Shown here: piece after piece, positions 1 to 6,490 of the stretch
Numbering within the stretch: the first letter of the stretch is position 1
Layout: the number at the start of each line of letters is the position of its first letter
Assembly (NCBI GenBank): GCA_905236895.1
Contig: CAJOQI010000053.1
Location: forward strand, 1-13,979
Length of the DNA: 13,979 bases
Origin: an uncultured Peptostreptococcaceae bacterium
GTDB taxonomy: Bacteria; Bacillota; Clostridia; Peptostreptococcales; Anaerovoracaceae
Direction: 5' to 3'
Made by a program: the position numbers and the translations under genes
The notes under the pieces: generated by a model
Databases searched by the model: none
What the model was told of the DNA's origin: nothing
Seen by the model: only the letters and a program-made list of their open reading frames with translations

Positions 1-714
1 ATATGGGGAGAGAGGATCTGCAGCAAAGATTCTTTAGACCCTCAGCTTGATTCCATAGATCGGATGGGGCTGGAAGAAGAGATGAAGAAGATGGAGGGAG
101 TAATTCTCCAGATACCTCCCGCATATTCCGCCATTAAGCTGGAGGGGAAGAAGCTTTACCAGTACGCCAGAGAGGGAAAGGAAATTGATCTTTCCTTCAA
201 GGCGAAAAAAGTCTATATTAAGGAGTTCAATCTCCTTGATATGAAGGAGAATATGTTCTCCTTTAGGGCAAAGGTAAGTGGGGGTACCTATGTCAGGACC
301 CTCTGCCACGATGTGGGAGAAACCCTTGGAGTTGGTGGAACCATGACTTCTTTAAGAAGAACAAAGATTGGGGAAATATCCGTTGATTCTGCCCTGGAGG
401 GTAATAGACTTAAGGAAATGAGCTCCGAAGAGATTCTTCTGAGAAGCATTGAAATTGACGCTTTGCTAAATGACTTCTGCAAGGTAACCCTTAAAGGAAA
501 CTGGGAAGAAAAACTTTTTTCCAATGGAGTGGTTTTGGAGGAGAGTCAGTATCAGATTGAAGATAGTCCGGATAATCAAAGGGTAGAGTTTCCCCTTGAA
601 CTTCCGGAGGAATATGGAAGGTTATATAGAACCTATAGTAACGAAGGAAGATTCTTTGGTATGGGAATCCTAAAGGAAGAAGGATTCAAGGCCCATAAGG
701 TGTTTAAGGAATGA
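1..714 (+). CDS. truB: tRNA pseudouridine(55) synthase TruB, 5'-truncated
   Basis: TruB converts U55 in the T-psi-C arm of elongator tRNAs to pseudouridine. The reading frame is open from base 1, so the gene continues upstream of the window. 237 codons are visible out of the roughly 300 usual for the family. The catalytic-Asp motif lies in the missing N-terminal part. Visible family signatures are the QIPPAYSAIKLEGKKLYQYA segment (around codons 36-55) and the GGTYVRTLCHDVGETLG segment (around codons 94-110), followed by the LRRTKIGEISVDSA stretch. The C-terminal part is a PUA-like extension that is only weakly recognisable. The stop codon overlaps the ribF start by 4 nt (ATGA), the classic truB-ribF pairing, so the two are probably translationally coupled. 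The ATG at 64 is internal and should not be taken as the start. Confidence 0.96.
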   Translation: MWGERICSKDSLDPQLDSIDRMGLEEEMKKMEGVILQIPPAYSAIKLEGKKLYQYAREGKEIDLSFKAKKVYIKEFNLLDMKENMFSFRAKVSGGTYVRTLCHDVGETLGVGGTMTSLRRTKIGEISVDSALEGNRLKEMSSEEILLRSIEIDALLNDFCKVTLKGNWEEKLFSNGVVLEESQYQIEDSPDNQRVEFPLELPEEYGRLYRTYSNEGRFFGMGILKEEGFKAHKVFKE

Positions 715-1637
715 GGATAATAGAAAACTTAAATGAGGTAAGTGATAGGAAGCCTTCTGCCATAGCATTGGGAAGCTTTGATGGTATTCACTATGGACAT
801 CAGGTTCTTATTAAAAACATGGTAGAAGAAGCGGAGAAGGAGGGACTTGTCTCTTCTGTTTTTTCCTTTTCCAATCATCCCAGGGATTTAATCCCCGGTA
901 AGGAAAAGGTTAAGAGCATTCTTGACAAGAGGGAAAAGGAAGAGATTATTGAAGGACTCAATGTGGACACCTTGGTAGCAATTCCCTTTACGAAGGAGAT
1001 AATGGAGCTTTCGCCCAGAGACTTTGTTGAGACTTTGCTTGTTAAGGGGCTAAATGCCAAGTTCCTTTTCTGCGGCTTTAATTATAGATTCGGATATAAG
1101 GCAGAAGGAACACCGGAAGTATTGGATGAGTTGGGTAAGGAGTTCGGATTCGAGGTAACGGTTATTCCCACCGTTAAGATTGATGGGAATAATGTAAGTT
1201 CAACCATGATAAGAACTCTTATCGCAGGAGGCCAGGTGGAAAAATGCCCCATGTATATGGGGAGGTATTATTCCATCGGGGGTGAAGTGGTGGTTGGAAA
1301 TCGCCTTGGAAGAAAGCTTGGATTTCCCACGTCCAATTTGATTATTGACGAGAGCATGGTTACCCCGCCAAATGGAGTTTATGCCACATATTGCTTATAC
1401 AATGGGAAACGCTATCCCAGCGTAACCAATCTGGGAGTTAAGCCTACGGTTGGAAACTACGAGAAAAGCGTGGAGACCCATATATTCGATTTTGACAAGG
1501 AACTTTATGGAAGCAAGATCAAAGTTGAGTTCCTGAAAAAGCTGAGGGACGAGGTTAAATTCGACGACTATGAGGAACTGGCAAACCAAATAGAAAGGGA
1601 CGTGAGGGAGGCCAGAGAATACTTTGAAGCATTATAA
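711..1637 (+). CDS. ribF: Bifunctional riboflavin kinase / FMN adenylyltransferase
   Basis: RibF phosphorylates riboflavin to FMN and then adenylates it to FAD in the cytoplasm. At 308 aa it has the normal length. The N-terminal adenylyltransferase domain carries the nucleotidyl-transferase signature GSFDGIHYGH (residues 21-30), the SFSNHP motif (52-57), CGFNYRFG (121-128) and the SSTMIR motif (163-168). The C-terminal flavokinase domain carries GRKLGFPTSNL (200-210), PPNGVY (219-224) and the conserved TNLGVKPT segment with the catalytic-type Glu in VETH (254-257). The ATG overlaps the truB stop (ATGA). The only nearby purine-rich site, AAGGA, abuts the ATG, which fits re-initiation after truB. 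It is the last gene before the infC leader. No terminator was found right after its stop; the next transcript starts from its own promoter. Confidence 0.97.
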   Translation: MRIIENLNEVSDRKPSAIALGSFDGIHYGHQVLIKNMVEEAEKEGLVSSVFSFSNHPRDLIPGKEKVKSILDKREKEEIIEGLNVDTLVAIPFTKEIMELSPRDFVETLLVKGLNAKFLFCGFNYRFGYKAEGTPEVLDELGKEFGFEVTVIPTVKIDGNNVSSTMIRTLIAGGQVEKCPMYMGRYYSIGGEVVVGNRLGRKLGFPTSNLIIDESMVTPPNGVYATYCLYNGKRYPSVTNLGVKPTVGNYEKSVETHIFDFDKELYGSKIKVEFLKKLRDEVKFDDYEELANQIERDVREAREYFEAL

Positions 1638-1648
1638 GCAATATATTA

Positions 1649-1677
1649 TTGACAAAGCCTTAAAGCTATGATAATTT
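1649..1677 (+). promoter_or_regulatory. Promoter of the infC-rpmI-rplT operon
   Basis: A perfect -35 hexamer TTGACA lies at 1649-1654. Two -10 readings are possible. GATAAT at 1670-1675 has a 15-nt spacer and 5/6 match to the consensus. TAATTT at 1672-1677 has a 17-nt spacer with an upstream TG at 1669-1670 (extended -10). Either one puts the transcription start near 1680, just before the structured leader. It begins 12 nt after the ribF stop, so the ribosomal-protein operon is transcribed on its own. Confidence 0.75.
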
Positions 1678-1679
1678 AT

Positions 1680-1805
1680 ACCGGTACGAAGAAGAAGTTA
1701 TCCGCTTCTCACCCGGCGAATTCCGTTTTGCCGAGGTCAATATAACGAGATGAAACCCAAGGGGGTTTTATGGTTATTGGCGGATACTTCATGTATCCGC
1801 TTTTG
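1680..1805 (+). promoter_or_regulatory. infC operon leader RNA, probable L20-responsive transcription attenuator
   Basis: In Firmicutes the infC-rpmI-rplT operon is commonly autoregulated by L20 through a leader that ends in a terminator. This 5' UTR has the expected design. A first hairpin is AGAAG/CTTCT (1693-1697 with 1705-1709), whose loop displays TTATCCG. A second is ACC-CGGC/GCCG-A-GGT (1711-1717 with 1730-1737), with one bulged A. A third is AAACCC/GGGTTT (1753-1758 with 1763-1768). A terminator stem follows at 1780-1800. The segment TATCCGC at 1699-1705 is an exact copy of the terminator 3' arm (1794-1800) and can pair with the 5' arm GCGGATA (1780-1786). This gives mutually exclusive antiterminator and terminator folds. 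The structures are read from the sequence; assignment to L20 rests on gene context and family knowledge. Confidence 0.75.
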
Positions 1806-1809
1806 TTTT
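1780..1809 (+). terminator. infC: Intrinsic terminator of the infC leader (attenuator)
   Basis: A perfect 8-bp stem GCGGATAC/GTATCCGC (1780-1787 with 1793-1800) with a TTCAT loop is followed by TTTTGTTTT (1801-1809). It sits upstream of infC and just after a strong promoter, so it is a conditional attenuator and not the end of ribF. Confidence 0.85.
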
Positions 1810-1824
1810 ATCTAGGACGAAAAT

Positions 1825-1830
1825 GGAGGT
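1825..1830 (+). promoter_or_regulatory. infC: infC ribosome binding site that points to an ATT start
   Basis: GGAGGT, nearly the full anti-Shine-Dalgarno complement, lies inside the reading frame if the ATG at 1823 is used. It ends 7 nt before an in-frame ATT at 1838, which is ideal spacing. The ATG at 1823 has only AGGA (1814-1817) upstream. Confidence 0.6.
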
Positions 1831-1837
1831 GTCCAAG

Positions 1838-2350
1838 ATTAAGGAGAACAAGATAAACGAAGAAATCCGTGATAAGGAATTAAGAGTTATTGACGAAGAC
1901 GGCACTATGATCGGAATCATCAGCAGGGAAGAAGCCCTGGCTCTGGCCGAAGAGCGGGAATTGGACCTGGTCAGCATTTCGCCTAATGCTGAACCCCCGG
2001 TATGCAAGATAATGGACTATGGTAAGTATCGCTATGAGTCCAAGAAGCGGGAAAAAGAGGCGAAGAAAAAGCAGAAAACCGTAGAAGTAAAGGAAATCAG
2101 ACTTAGCACCTTTATTGAGGACCACGACATTCAGGTAAAGGCAAATACAGCCATGAAATTCCTGAAGGATGGAGATAAGGTGAAGGTTTCCCTGCGCTTC
2201 AGAGGTCGTGAAATGGGACATACGGCTCTTGGTCGTGAGGTTATGGATCGTTTTGCGGAAATCTGCAGTGAGGTTAGTACAATTGATAAGGCGCCGAACA
2301 TGGAAGGCAGAAGTCTGGTCATGTTCCTGGCTCCCAAAAGCGATAAATAG
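1838..2350 (+). CDS. infC: Translation initiation factor IF-3
   Basis: IF-3 binds the 30S subunit, monitors start-codon/initiator-tRNA pairing and prevents premature subunit joining. The protein shows the family pattern throughout: INEEIRDKELRVIDEDG at the N-terminus, PPVCKIMDYGKYRYE closing the N-domain, a lysine-rich interdomain helix, then KEIRLSTFIEDHD and GDKVKVSLRFRGREM in the C-domain, ending VMFLAPKSDK. I chose the ATT at 1838 (170 aa). GGAGGT sits 7 nt before it, infC genes of enterobacteria and Bacillus are known to start at AUU for autoregulation, and the resulting N-terminus places INEEIR about five residues from the start as in Bacillus. The alternative ATG at 1823 adds five residues (MEVSK). 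First gene of infC-rpmI-rplT. Confidence 0.95.
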   Translation: MKENKINEEIRDKELRVIDEDGTMIGIISREEALALAEERELDLVSISPNAEPPVCKIMDYGKYRYESKKREKEAKKKQKTVEVKEIRLSTFIEDHDIQVKANTAMKFLKDGDKVKVSLRFRGREMGHTALGREVMDRFAEICSEVSTIDKAPNMEGRSLVMFLAPKSDK

Positions 2351-2359
2351 GAGGATAAA

Positions 2360-2560
2360 ATGGCAAAGAATAAGATGAAATCCCATAGAGGTGCATGTAA
2401 GAGACTTAAACTTACCGGAAGCGGCAAGATTAAGAGAAATAAGGCTTTTAAGGGCCATAAGCTCACTAAGAAGGCTCCCAAGAGAAAAAGAGGCCTTCGT
2501 AAATCTACGATTATCACCAGTGCTGACCTTAAGAGAATGCTCAGGTCAATGGCAAAGTAA
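2360..2560 (+). CDS. rpmI: 50S ribosomal protein bL35
   Basis: A small basic protein of the large ribosomal subunit, 66 aa, normal length. It has the L35 pattern: [22 protein letters not shown] near the start (split here as [11 protein letters not shown] and [11 protein letters not shown]), then [17 protein letters not shown] and a C-terminal DLKRMLRSM helix. A perfect AGGAGG overlaps the infC stop at 2349-2354, five bases before the ATG. It lies between infC and rplT in the conserved order. Confidence 0.97.
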   Translation: MAKNKMKSHRGACKRLKLTGSGKIKRNKAFKGHKLTKKAPKRKRGLRKSTIITSADLKRMLRSMAK

Positions 2561-2578
2561 TAGGGGGAGGTATTAGAA

Positions 2579-2938
2579 ATGGCAAGAGTAAAAAAAGGTG
2601 TTAATGCCCACAAGAGACATAAAAAGATTTTGAAGCAGGCTAAGGGTTACTACGGTGCCAGAAGTAAGCAGTTCAGAACTGCCAACCCTGCTGTTATGAG
2701 AGGCCTTAAGGCTGCTTATATTGGAAGAAAGCTGAAGAAGAGACAGTATAGAGCAATGTGGATTCAGAGAATCAACGCAGGTGCTCGCCTTAACGGTCTG
2801 TCCTATAGCCGCCTTATGAACGGTCTTAAGAAGAGCGGAATCGAAGTAAACAGAAAGATGCTCTCCGAGATGGCTATTCACGATGAAAAGGGCTTTGCTC
2901 AGCTTTGCGAGACAGCTAAGAACGCATACGTAAAATAG
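2579..2938 (+). CDS. rplT: 50S ribosomal protein bL20
   Basis: L20 is an early-assembly 23S rRNA-binding protein of the large subunit. In Firmicutes and enterobacteria it also represses its own operon by binding the leader mRNA. The 119-aa product has the expected length and features: an extended basic N-terminal tail ([20 protein letters not shown]), [20 protein letters not shown], then the globular domain with [16 protein letters not shown] and [26 protein letters not shown] at 2565-2570 lies 8 nt before the ATG. Last gene of the operon; a strong terminator follows 8 nt after the stop. Confidence 0.98.
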   Translation: MARVKKGVNAHKRHKKILKQAKGYYGARSKQFRTANPAVMRGLKAAYIGRKLKKRQYRAMWIQRINAGARLNGLSYSRLMNGLKKSGIEVNRKMLSEMAIHDEKGFAQLCETAKNAYVK

Positions 2939-2946
2939 TGTATAAT

Positions 2947-2971
2947 AGAATCCGGGAGACCGGATTCTTTT
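2947..2971 (+). terminator. Intrinsic terminator after rplT
   Basis: A perfect 9-bp stem AGAATCCGG/CCGGATTCT (2947-2955 with 2960-2968) is closed by a GAGA (GNRA-type) loop and followed by TTT then ATAATTT. It ends only about 18 nt before the next ATG, so the downstream HAD gene must depend on read-through or on a promoter I could not identify. Confidence 0.85.
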
Positions 2972-2989
2972 ATAATTTGGAGGAAAGAT

Positions 2990-3901
2990 ATGGCAAATGT
3001 AATAGCTGTGATATGGGACTTTGACAAGACCCTGGTAAACGGATATATGCAGGATCCCATATTTGAAGAATATGATGTAGACCCTACCACCTTCTGGAGA
3101 GAGGTGGAAGCTTTGGGCCCCAAATACATGAAGGAACAGAATGTAAGGATCAATAGGGACACCATCTATTTGAACCACTTTATCAAATACACCAAAGAAG
3201 GTAAATTCCCCGGGCTTAACAATGCCAAGCTTAGGGAGATGGGAGCAAAGCTAAAGTTTTATGATGGCATTCCCGAGATATTCGAGAAGACCAAGGCTTT
3301 GATGAGCAGGGGAACAAAGTATAAAAAATACGAAGTAAAGGTAGAACACTATATCGTTAGCACGGGAATGAGACCCATAATTGAGGGTACTCCCATTATC
3401 GATTATATCGACGGGGTCTGGGCCTGTGACCTGATTGAAGAGGGAGAAGGTAAGGACAGAATCATTAGCGAGATTGGATATACCATTGACAATACCAGTA
3501 AGACAAGAGCCCTATTTGAAATCAACAAAGGCTCCAATATCCATCCGGAAATCGATGTTAACGGTGCCATGGCCCAAGAAGACAGAAGAGTTCAGTTTAA
3601 GAATATGATATATATTGCAGACGGACCTTCCGATGTTCCTGCTTTTTCCGTGGTTAAATCCAATGGAGGATCAACCTTCGCCATCTATCCCAAGGGAGAT
3701 GAGAAGGCCTTCCGTCAGGTTGAGCTATTAAGAGAAAGCGGAAGAATAGACACCTATGCAGAGGCTGACTATTCCGAAGGCTCCCAGAGCTATATGTGGA
3801 TTAGCTCCAAGATTATGGAGATGGCTGATAAAATCTGCGAGGAAGAGAAGGTAAAGATCAGCAAAACCGTAAAGGATGTGCCTAAGCACTTAAACACTTA
3901 A
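2990..3901 (+). CDS. HAD-superfamily hydrolase (phosphatase-like), substrate unknown
   Basis: A soluble 303-aa protein with the haloacid-dehalogenase catalytic set. Motif I is DFDKT at residues 10-14 (nucleophile Asp10, acid Asp12). Motif II is probably Ser124 in VSTGMRP. Motif III is a Lys in the 171-180 region (SKTRALFEINK). Motif IV is ADGPSD at 210-215. The 75-120 region between motifs I and II is a helical cap. HAD enzymes of this layout are usually small-molecule phosphatases acting through an aspartyl-phosphate; nothing in the sequence tells me the substrate. GGAGG at 2979-2983 lies 6 nt before the ATG. It sits between the rplT terminator and coaBC, with neither partner suggesting a role. 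Codon use is like its neighbours. Confidence 0.88.
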   Translation: MANVIAVIWDFDKTLVNGYMQDPIFEEYDVDPTTFWREVEALGPKYMKEQNVRINRDTIYLNHFIKYTKEGKFPGLNNAKLREMGAKLKFYDGIPEIFEKTKALMSRGTKYKKYEVKVEHYIVSTGMRPIIEGTPIIDYIDGVWACDLIEEGEGKDRIISEIGYTIDNTSKTRALFEINKGSNIHPEIDVNGAMAQEDRRVQFKNMIYIADGPSDVPAFSVVKSNGGSTFAIYPKGDEKAFRQVELLRESGRIDTYAEADYSEGSQSYMWISSKIMEMADKICEEEKVKISKTVKDVPKHLNT

Positions 3902-3908
3902 GCAGTCA

Positions 3909-3928
3909 AAGGCGTAAGCATACGCCTT
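3909..3928 (+). other. Perfect hairpin without U-tract between HAD gene and coaBC
   Basis: AAGGCGTA/TACGCCTT (3909-3916 with 3921-3928) forms an 8-bp stem with an AGCA loop, 7 nt after the HAD stop. No run of T follows (CTGTGTAT), so it is not a standard intrinsic terminator. It could be an mRNA-stability or processing element, or a weak terminator. It lies 15 nt upstream of the coaBC ribosome binding site and leaves that site free. Confidence 0.5.
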
Positions 3929-3956
3929 CTGTGTATGGCTTATAAGGAGATAAATC

Positions 3957-5150
3957 ATGTTTGAAGGAAAGACAGTAATACTTGGTGTCACAGGTGGCAT
4001 TGCGGCGTATAAGACCGCAAGTCTTGCCAGCAGCCTGGTTAAGGCCGGCGCCAATGTGGAAGTAATTATGACGGAGAACGCAACCAAATTCATTGCGCCT
4101 CTTACCTTTGAAACCCTCACGAAGAATAAATGCTATACCAATACCTTTGATAGGGATTTCAAGTTTGACGTGGAGCATATTGAACTGGCCAAGAAGGGGG
4201 ATGTGTTTATGGTGGCGCCTGCCACCGCAAACTTCATTGCCAAGGCTGCTCATGGAATAGCCGACGATATGCTTACAACCACCTTCCTGGCATCCAAATG
4301 CCATAAAATTGTGGTTCCCTCCATGAATACAGCCATGCTGGAGAATCCCATCACTCGGGACAATATTGAAAAGCTTAGGTCTTATGGAATTGAAATGGTG
4401 GAATCAGCTGAGGGTCTTTTGGCTTGCGGAGATACGGGAAAGGGCAAGATGCCGGAACCTGAGGAACTCTATACATATATAGAAAGAGTTATAGGTGAAG
4501 AAAAGGACCTGGAGGGGAAGAAGATAATGATTACCGCAGGGGCCACCAGAGAGTCTCTGGATCCGGTACGCTTTATAACCAATCACAGCAGCGGAAAGAT
4601 GGGCTTTGCTCTTGCAAGGGAAGCTATGAGACGTGGTGCTGAGGTTATCCTGGTTAAGGCCTTTACCACTGTGGAGCTACCGCCCTTTGTTAATGTGGTG
4701 AATGTGGAAAGCGCCGAGGATATGTTCAATGCTGTTTCCGAAAGAGCGGGGGATATGGATATAATCATCAAAGCCGCTGCGGTGGCAGACTATACTCCTG
4801 CAGACTATAGCGACGAGAAGATAAAGAAGAAGGATGGAGATCTTTTCATTCCGTTAAAGAGAACCCGGGATATTCTTAAATATCTGGGAGAGAATAAGAA
4901 GAAAGGTCAGTTTATTTGCGGTTTTTCCATGGAAACGGAGAATATGCTTGAAAACTCTACCGCCAAGCTGGAAAAGAAGGATGCTGACATGATGATTGCA
5001 AACAATCTTAAGGAGGAGGGCTCCGGCTTCGGCACCGATACCAATAGGGTTACCATCATAACCAAGGACGGAGTTGAGGAATTGGATCTCATAACCAAGG
5101 ATGAAGTTGCAAGAGAAATTCTTAATAGAATAGCAGATAGAATCAAATAG
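3957..5150 (+). CDS. coaBC: Bifunctional phosphopantothenoylcysteine synthetase / decarboxylase
   Basis: CoaBC joins cysteine to 4'-phosphopantothenate (CTP-dependent CoaB activity) and decarboxylates the product to 4'-phosphopantetheine (FMN-dependent CoaC activity) in coenzyme A synthesis. The 397 aa match the family length. CoaC domain (about 1-180): the flavin-binding start ILGVTGGIAAYK (8-19), active-site His74 in VEHIELA, the substrate clamp PSMN (121-124), and catalytic Cys157 in LACGDTGKGKM. CoaB domain (about 187-395): TAGATRE (193-199), TNHSSGKMG (208-216), AAVADYTP (274-281) with the following KIKKK lysines, and ANNLKEEGSGFG plus TNRVT near the C-terminus. AAGGAG at 3944-3949 lies 7 nt before the ATG. 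The next gene starts 9 nt after the stop, so the two probably share a transcript. Confidence 0.97.
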   Translation: MFEGKTVILGVTGGIAAYKTASLASSLVKAGANVEVIMTENATKFIAPLTFETLTKNKCYTNTFDRDFKFDVEHIELAKKGDVFMVAPATANFIAKAAHGIADDMLTTTFLASKCHKIVVPSMNTAMLENPITRDNIEKLRSYGIEMVESAEGLLACGDTGKGKMPEPEELYTYIERVIGEEKDLEGKKIMITAGATRESLDPVRFITNHSSGKMGFALAREAMRRGAEVILVKAFTTVELPPFVNVVNVESAEDMFNAVSERAGDMDIIIKAAAVADYTPADYSDEKIKKKDGDLFIPLKRTRDILKYLGENKKKGQFICGFSMETENMLENSTAKLEKKDADMMIANNLKEEGSGFGTDTNRVTIITKDGVEELDLITKDEVAREILNRIADRIK

Positions 5151-5159
5151 GAGACTAAG

Positions 5160-6158
5160 GTGGATTTAAAGGGAAAGGTTGAAAGAGAAGCTCTTTCCGC
5201 GGCCATTGAGCTGGTATACGGAAAGATCGGAAGAGATAGACAAAAAGGTGTTCTTGATATTTTCAAGCTGGCCGAGGGACTGATGAAAAAGGGAAACCCG
5301 GATATTGATCTATCCTTTGTTGAAAGAGAAATCATGGCAGAAGATGGCCTTGCCATGGGATATATAGATAGACTCTTTGATAATCTGGATAAAAAGGTCC
5401 TTAAGACATGGATTCTCAATCTGGGATACGAGGCTCTCTATAGGGGAACAAAGGAACTTAAAGAGTCTGCCAAGGAATATGGGATAACAATTCCGAAGCT
5501 TATTATCTTTGATTCTCCGGATGGCTTTCTATGGAGCGAAATGGACAGGATAGTTAGAGAGGGACTTGCCCTTGGAATCCATGGTTTCATTATTTCCGGA
5601 AAAGAGCCCTTGGAGGATTCTACCACCATAATCAACCTCTGTGAAAGATATTCCGAGGCTTTGTTCATGGCCTTTACGGAAGGAGACCTCATAACCGAGG
5701 AGATGGCAAAGAACCTTAGAAGGGCGGAGAACCTGGCCCTGGTTCTTAAGTCATCCGGTCACTGGACCAAGCCCATGGCCATTCTAAAGAATGAGGGTAT
5801 GCTTTTCGGAACCTATGTGGAATATGACGAGGACAATTTCTTAACCGTATTCTCAGATGATTTTATCGACCTGGAAAAGGAATTGGGAGTTATGTTCTCA
5901 GGCTATTCCAAGAGCAGGGTTGGAGATGAGGGAATCAATTCCGAAATTCAGGTTAAAACGGATATGGGTGAATTCATCAAAGCCAGGGTAAATGAAATAA
6001 GGAATCTGAGAAATAAGGAAGGCCTTATGGTTGTGGATATGGAAAACGACAACCAGTTTATAGGAGGTCATATTAGTGGGGGAAGGGATTTCCTCTTTAT
6101 CAAAACTCAGGAAGAAATCCAAGGAAAGAGTTTAATCGATTATTTGAAGGTGGTCTAA
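5160..6158 (+). CDS. Radical-SAM-like protein lacking the [4Fe-4S] cysteine motif (putative pseudoenzyme)
   Basis: A 332-aa soluble protein with a GTG start; AGGAG at 5149-5153 lies 6 nt upstream. No function is known to me. From recall, its order of motifs follows a clostridial radical-SAM family whose members have, in order: a helical N-domain, a proline-ending strand before CxxxCxxCW, an ELDRIIREGKELG-type helix, SGGEPL, TNGTLID, a C-terminal strand repeat and GCIAGGR-x-YLHI. Here the counterparts are IFDSP (116-120), SEMDRIVREGLALGI (126-140), SGKEPLE (146-152), TEGDLI (173-178) and GGHISGGRDFLFI (302-314). The expected CxxxCxxC loop between residues 120 and 126 is simply absent, GGEP has become GKEP, and the GCIAGG cysteine is His. 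Only one Cys (161) remains in the protein. The frame is intact and overlaps the next gene by 1 nt, so it looks maintained and not decayed. Confidence is for the CDS; the homology claim is about 0.65. Confidence 0.9.
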   Translation: MDLKGKVEREALSAAIELVYGKIGRDRQKGVLDIFKLAEGLMKKGNPDIDLSFVEREIMAEDGLAMGYIDRLFDNLDKKVLKTWILNLGYEALYRGTKELKESAKEYGITIPKLIIFDSPDGFLWSEMDRIVREGLALGIHGFIISGKEPLEDSTTIINLCERYSEALFMAFTEGDLITEEMAKNLRRAENLALVLKSSGHWTKPMAILKNEGMLFGTYVEYDEDNFLTVFSDDFIDLEKELGVMFSGYSKSRVGDEGINSEIQVKTDMGEFIKARVNEIRNLRNKEGLMVVDMENDNQFIGGHISGGRDFLFIKTQEEIQGKSLIDYLKVV

Positions 6159-6406
6159 TGTCGGGATTATTGGGACAGATAATAGCCATATTGGTTGCAG
6201 GACTTGTTATTGCAGGCCTTGCCATATTTTGGGGTTGGGCCGCCCAGAAAAACGCTGAGACCAGAAGCCCTGAAATGCAGGAAAAACAGGATCATGCCTG
6301 TGAAACCTGTTCTCTTGCCTCCATGTGTTCCAGAATGGGGCAAGTGGAAAAGGATGAGCCTTGCTCCGAGAGAGAAGAAAAGCCCGAACTTAGGCTGGTT
6401 AAATAG
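6158..6406 (+). CDS. Small single-pass membrane protein with a four-cysteine tail
   Basis: An 82-aa protein I cannot assign to a family. Residues 4-29 form a hydrophobic membrane segment (IIAILVAGLVIAGLAIFWGW core). No signal-peptidase or lipobox site is evident, so the tail could face either side. The polar tail carries CETC and then two more cysteines, Cys48, Cys51, Cys57 and Cys69: spacing C-x2-C-x5-C-x11-C. Such a set can bind zinc or an Fe-S cluster or form disulfides; the sequence does not decide. The ATG overlaps the stop of the preceding gene (TAATG), implying translational coupling and a shared role with the cysteine-stripped radical-SAM-like protein. It recalls in size and layout the small Cys-rich membrane proteins associated with FeoB, but there is no feoB here. 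A terminator follows 10 nt later. Confidence 0.82.
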   Translation: MSGLLGQIIAILVAGLVIAGLAIFWGWAAQKNAETRSPEMQEKQDHACETCSLASMCSRMGQVEKDEPCSEREEKPELRLVK

Positions 6407-6416
6407 AATTATAAAG

Positions 6417-6445
6417 GCGGAGAAAGGACTTCTTTCCGCTTTTTT
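6417..6445 (+). terminator. Intrinsic terminator after the 5160-6406 gene pair
   Basis: An 8-bp stem between GCGGA-(GA)-AAG (6417-6426) and CTTTCCGC (6432-6439), with a 2-nt bulge and a GACTT loop, is followed directly by six T (6440-6445). The preceding AAG can extend the stem into the T run. It separates this block from the histidine operon. Confidence 0.85.
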
Positions 6446-6461
6446 ATTTGAAAAATGCCAC

Positions 6462-6490
6462 TTGACTTTTATACTGTATTGCGTTACTAT
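6462..6490 (+). promoter_or_regulatory. Promoter of the histidine operon
   Basis: TTGACT (6462-6467), a 17-nt spacer and TACTAT (6485-6490) match the housekeeping sigma consensus at five of six positions in each hexamer. The predicted start near 6497 leaves a leader of only about 40 nt before hisZG. That is too short for a His T-box or a leader-peptide attenuator. The hisZG ribosome binding site is AAGGA (6521-6525), 11 nt before the ATG, a rather long spacing. Confidence 0.8.

Noticed and set aside
1880..2458. 192-aa open frame on the - strand, opposite infC and rpmI
   Set aside because: It lies wholly antisense to two certain ribosomal-operon genes, has no recognisable domain, and has low-complexity shadow composition.
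2941..2976. Two TATAAT hexamers (2941-2946 and 2971-2976) as a promoter for the HAD gene
   Set aside because: Neither has a -35-like hexamer 16-18 nt upstream. Both are explained by AT-rich sequence flanking the rplT terminator.
5160..6158. Pseudogene interpretation of the radical-SAM-like gene
   Set aside because: The frame is uninterrupted over 332 codons, with a good ribosome binding site, codon use like its neighbours and a 1-nt coupled overlap downstream. The loss is confined to the cluster loop and motif positions.
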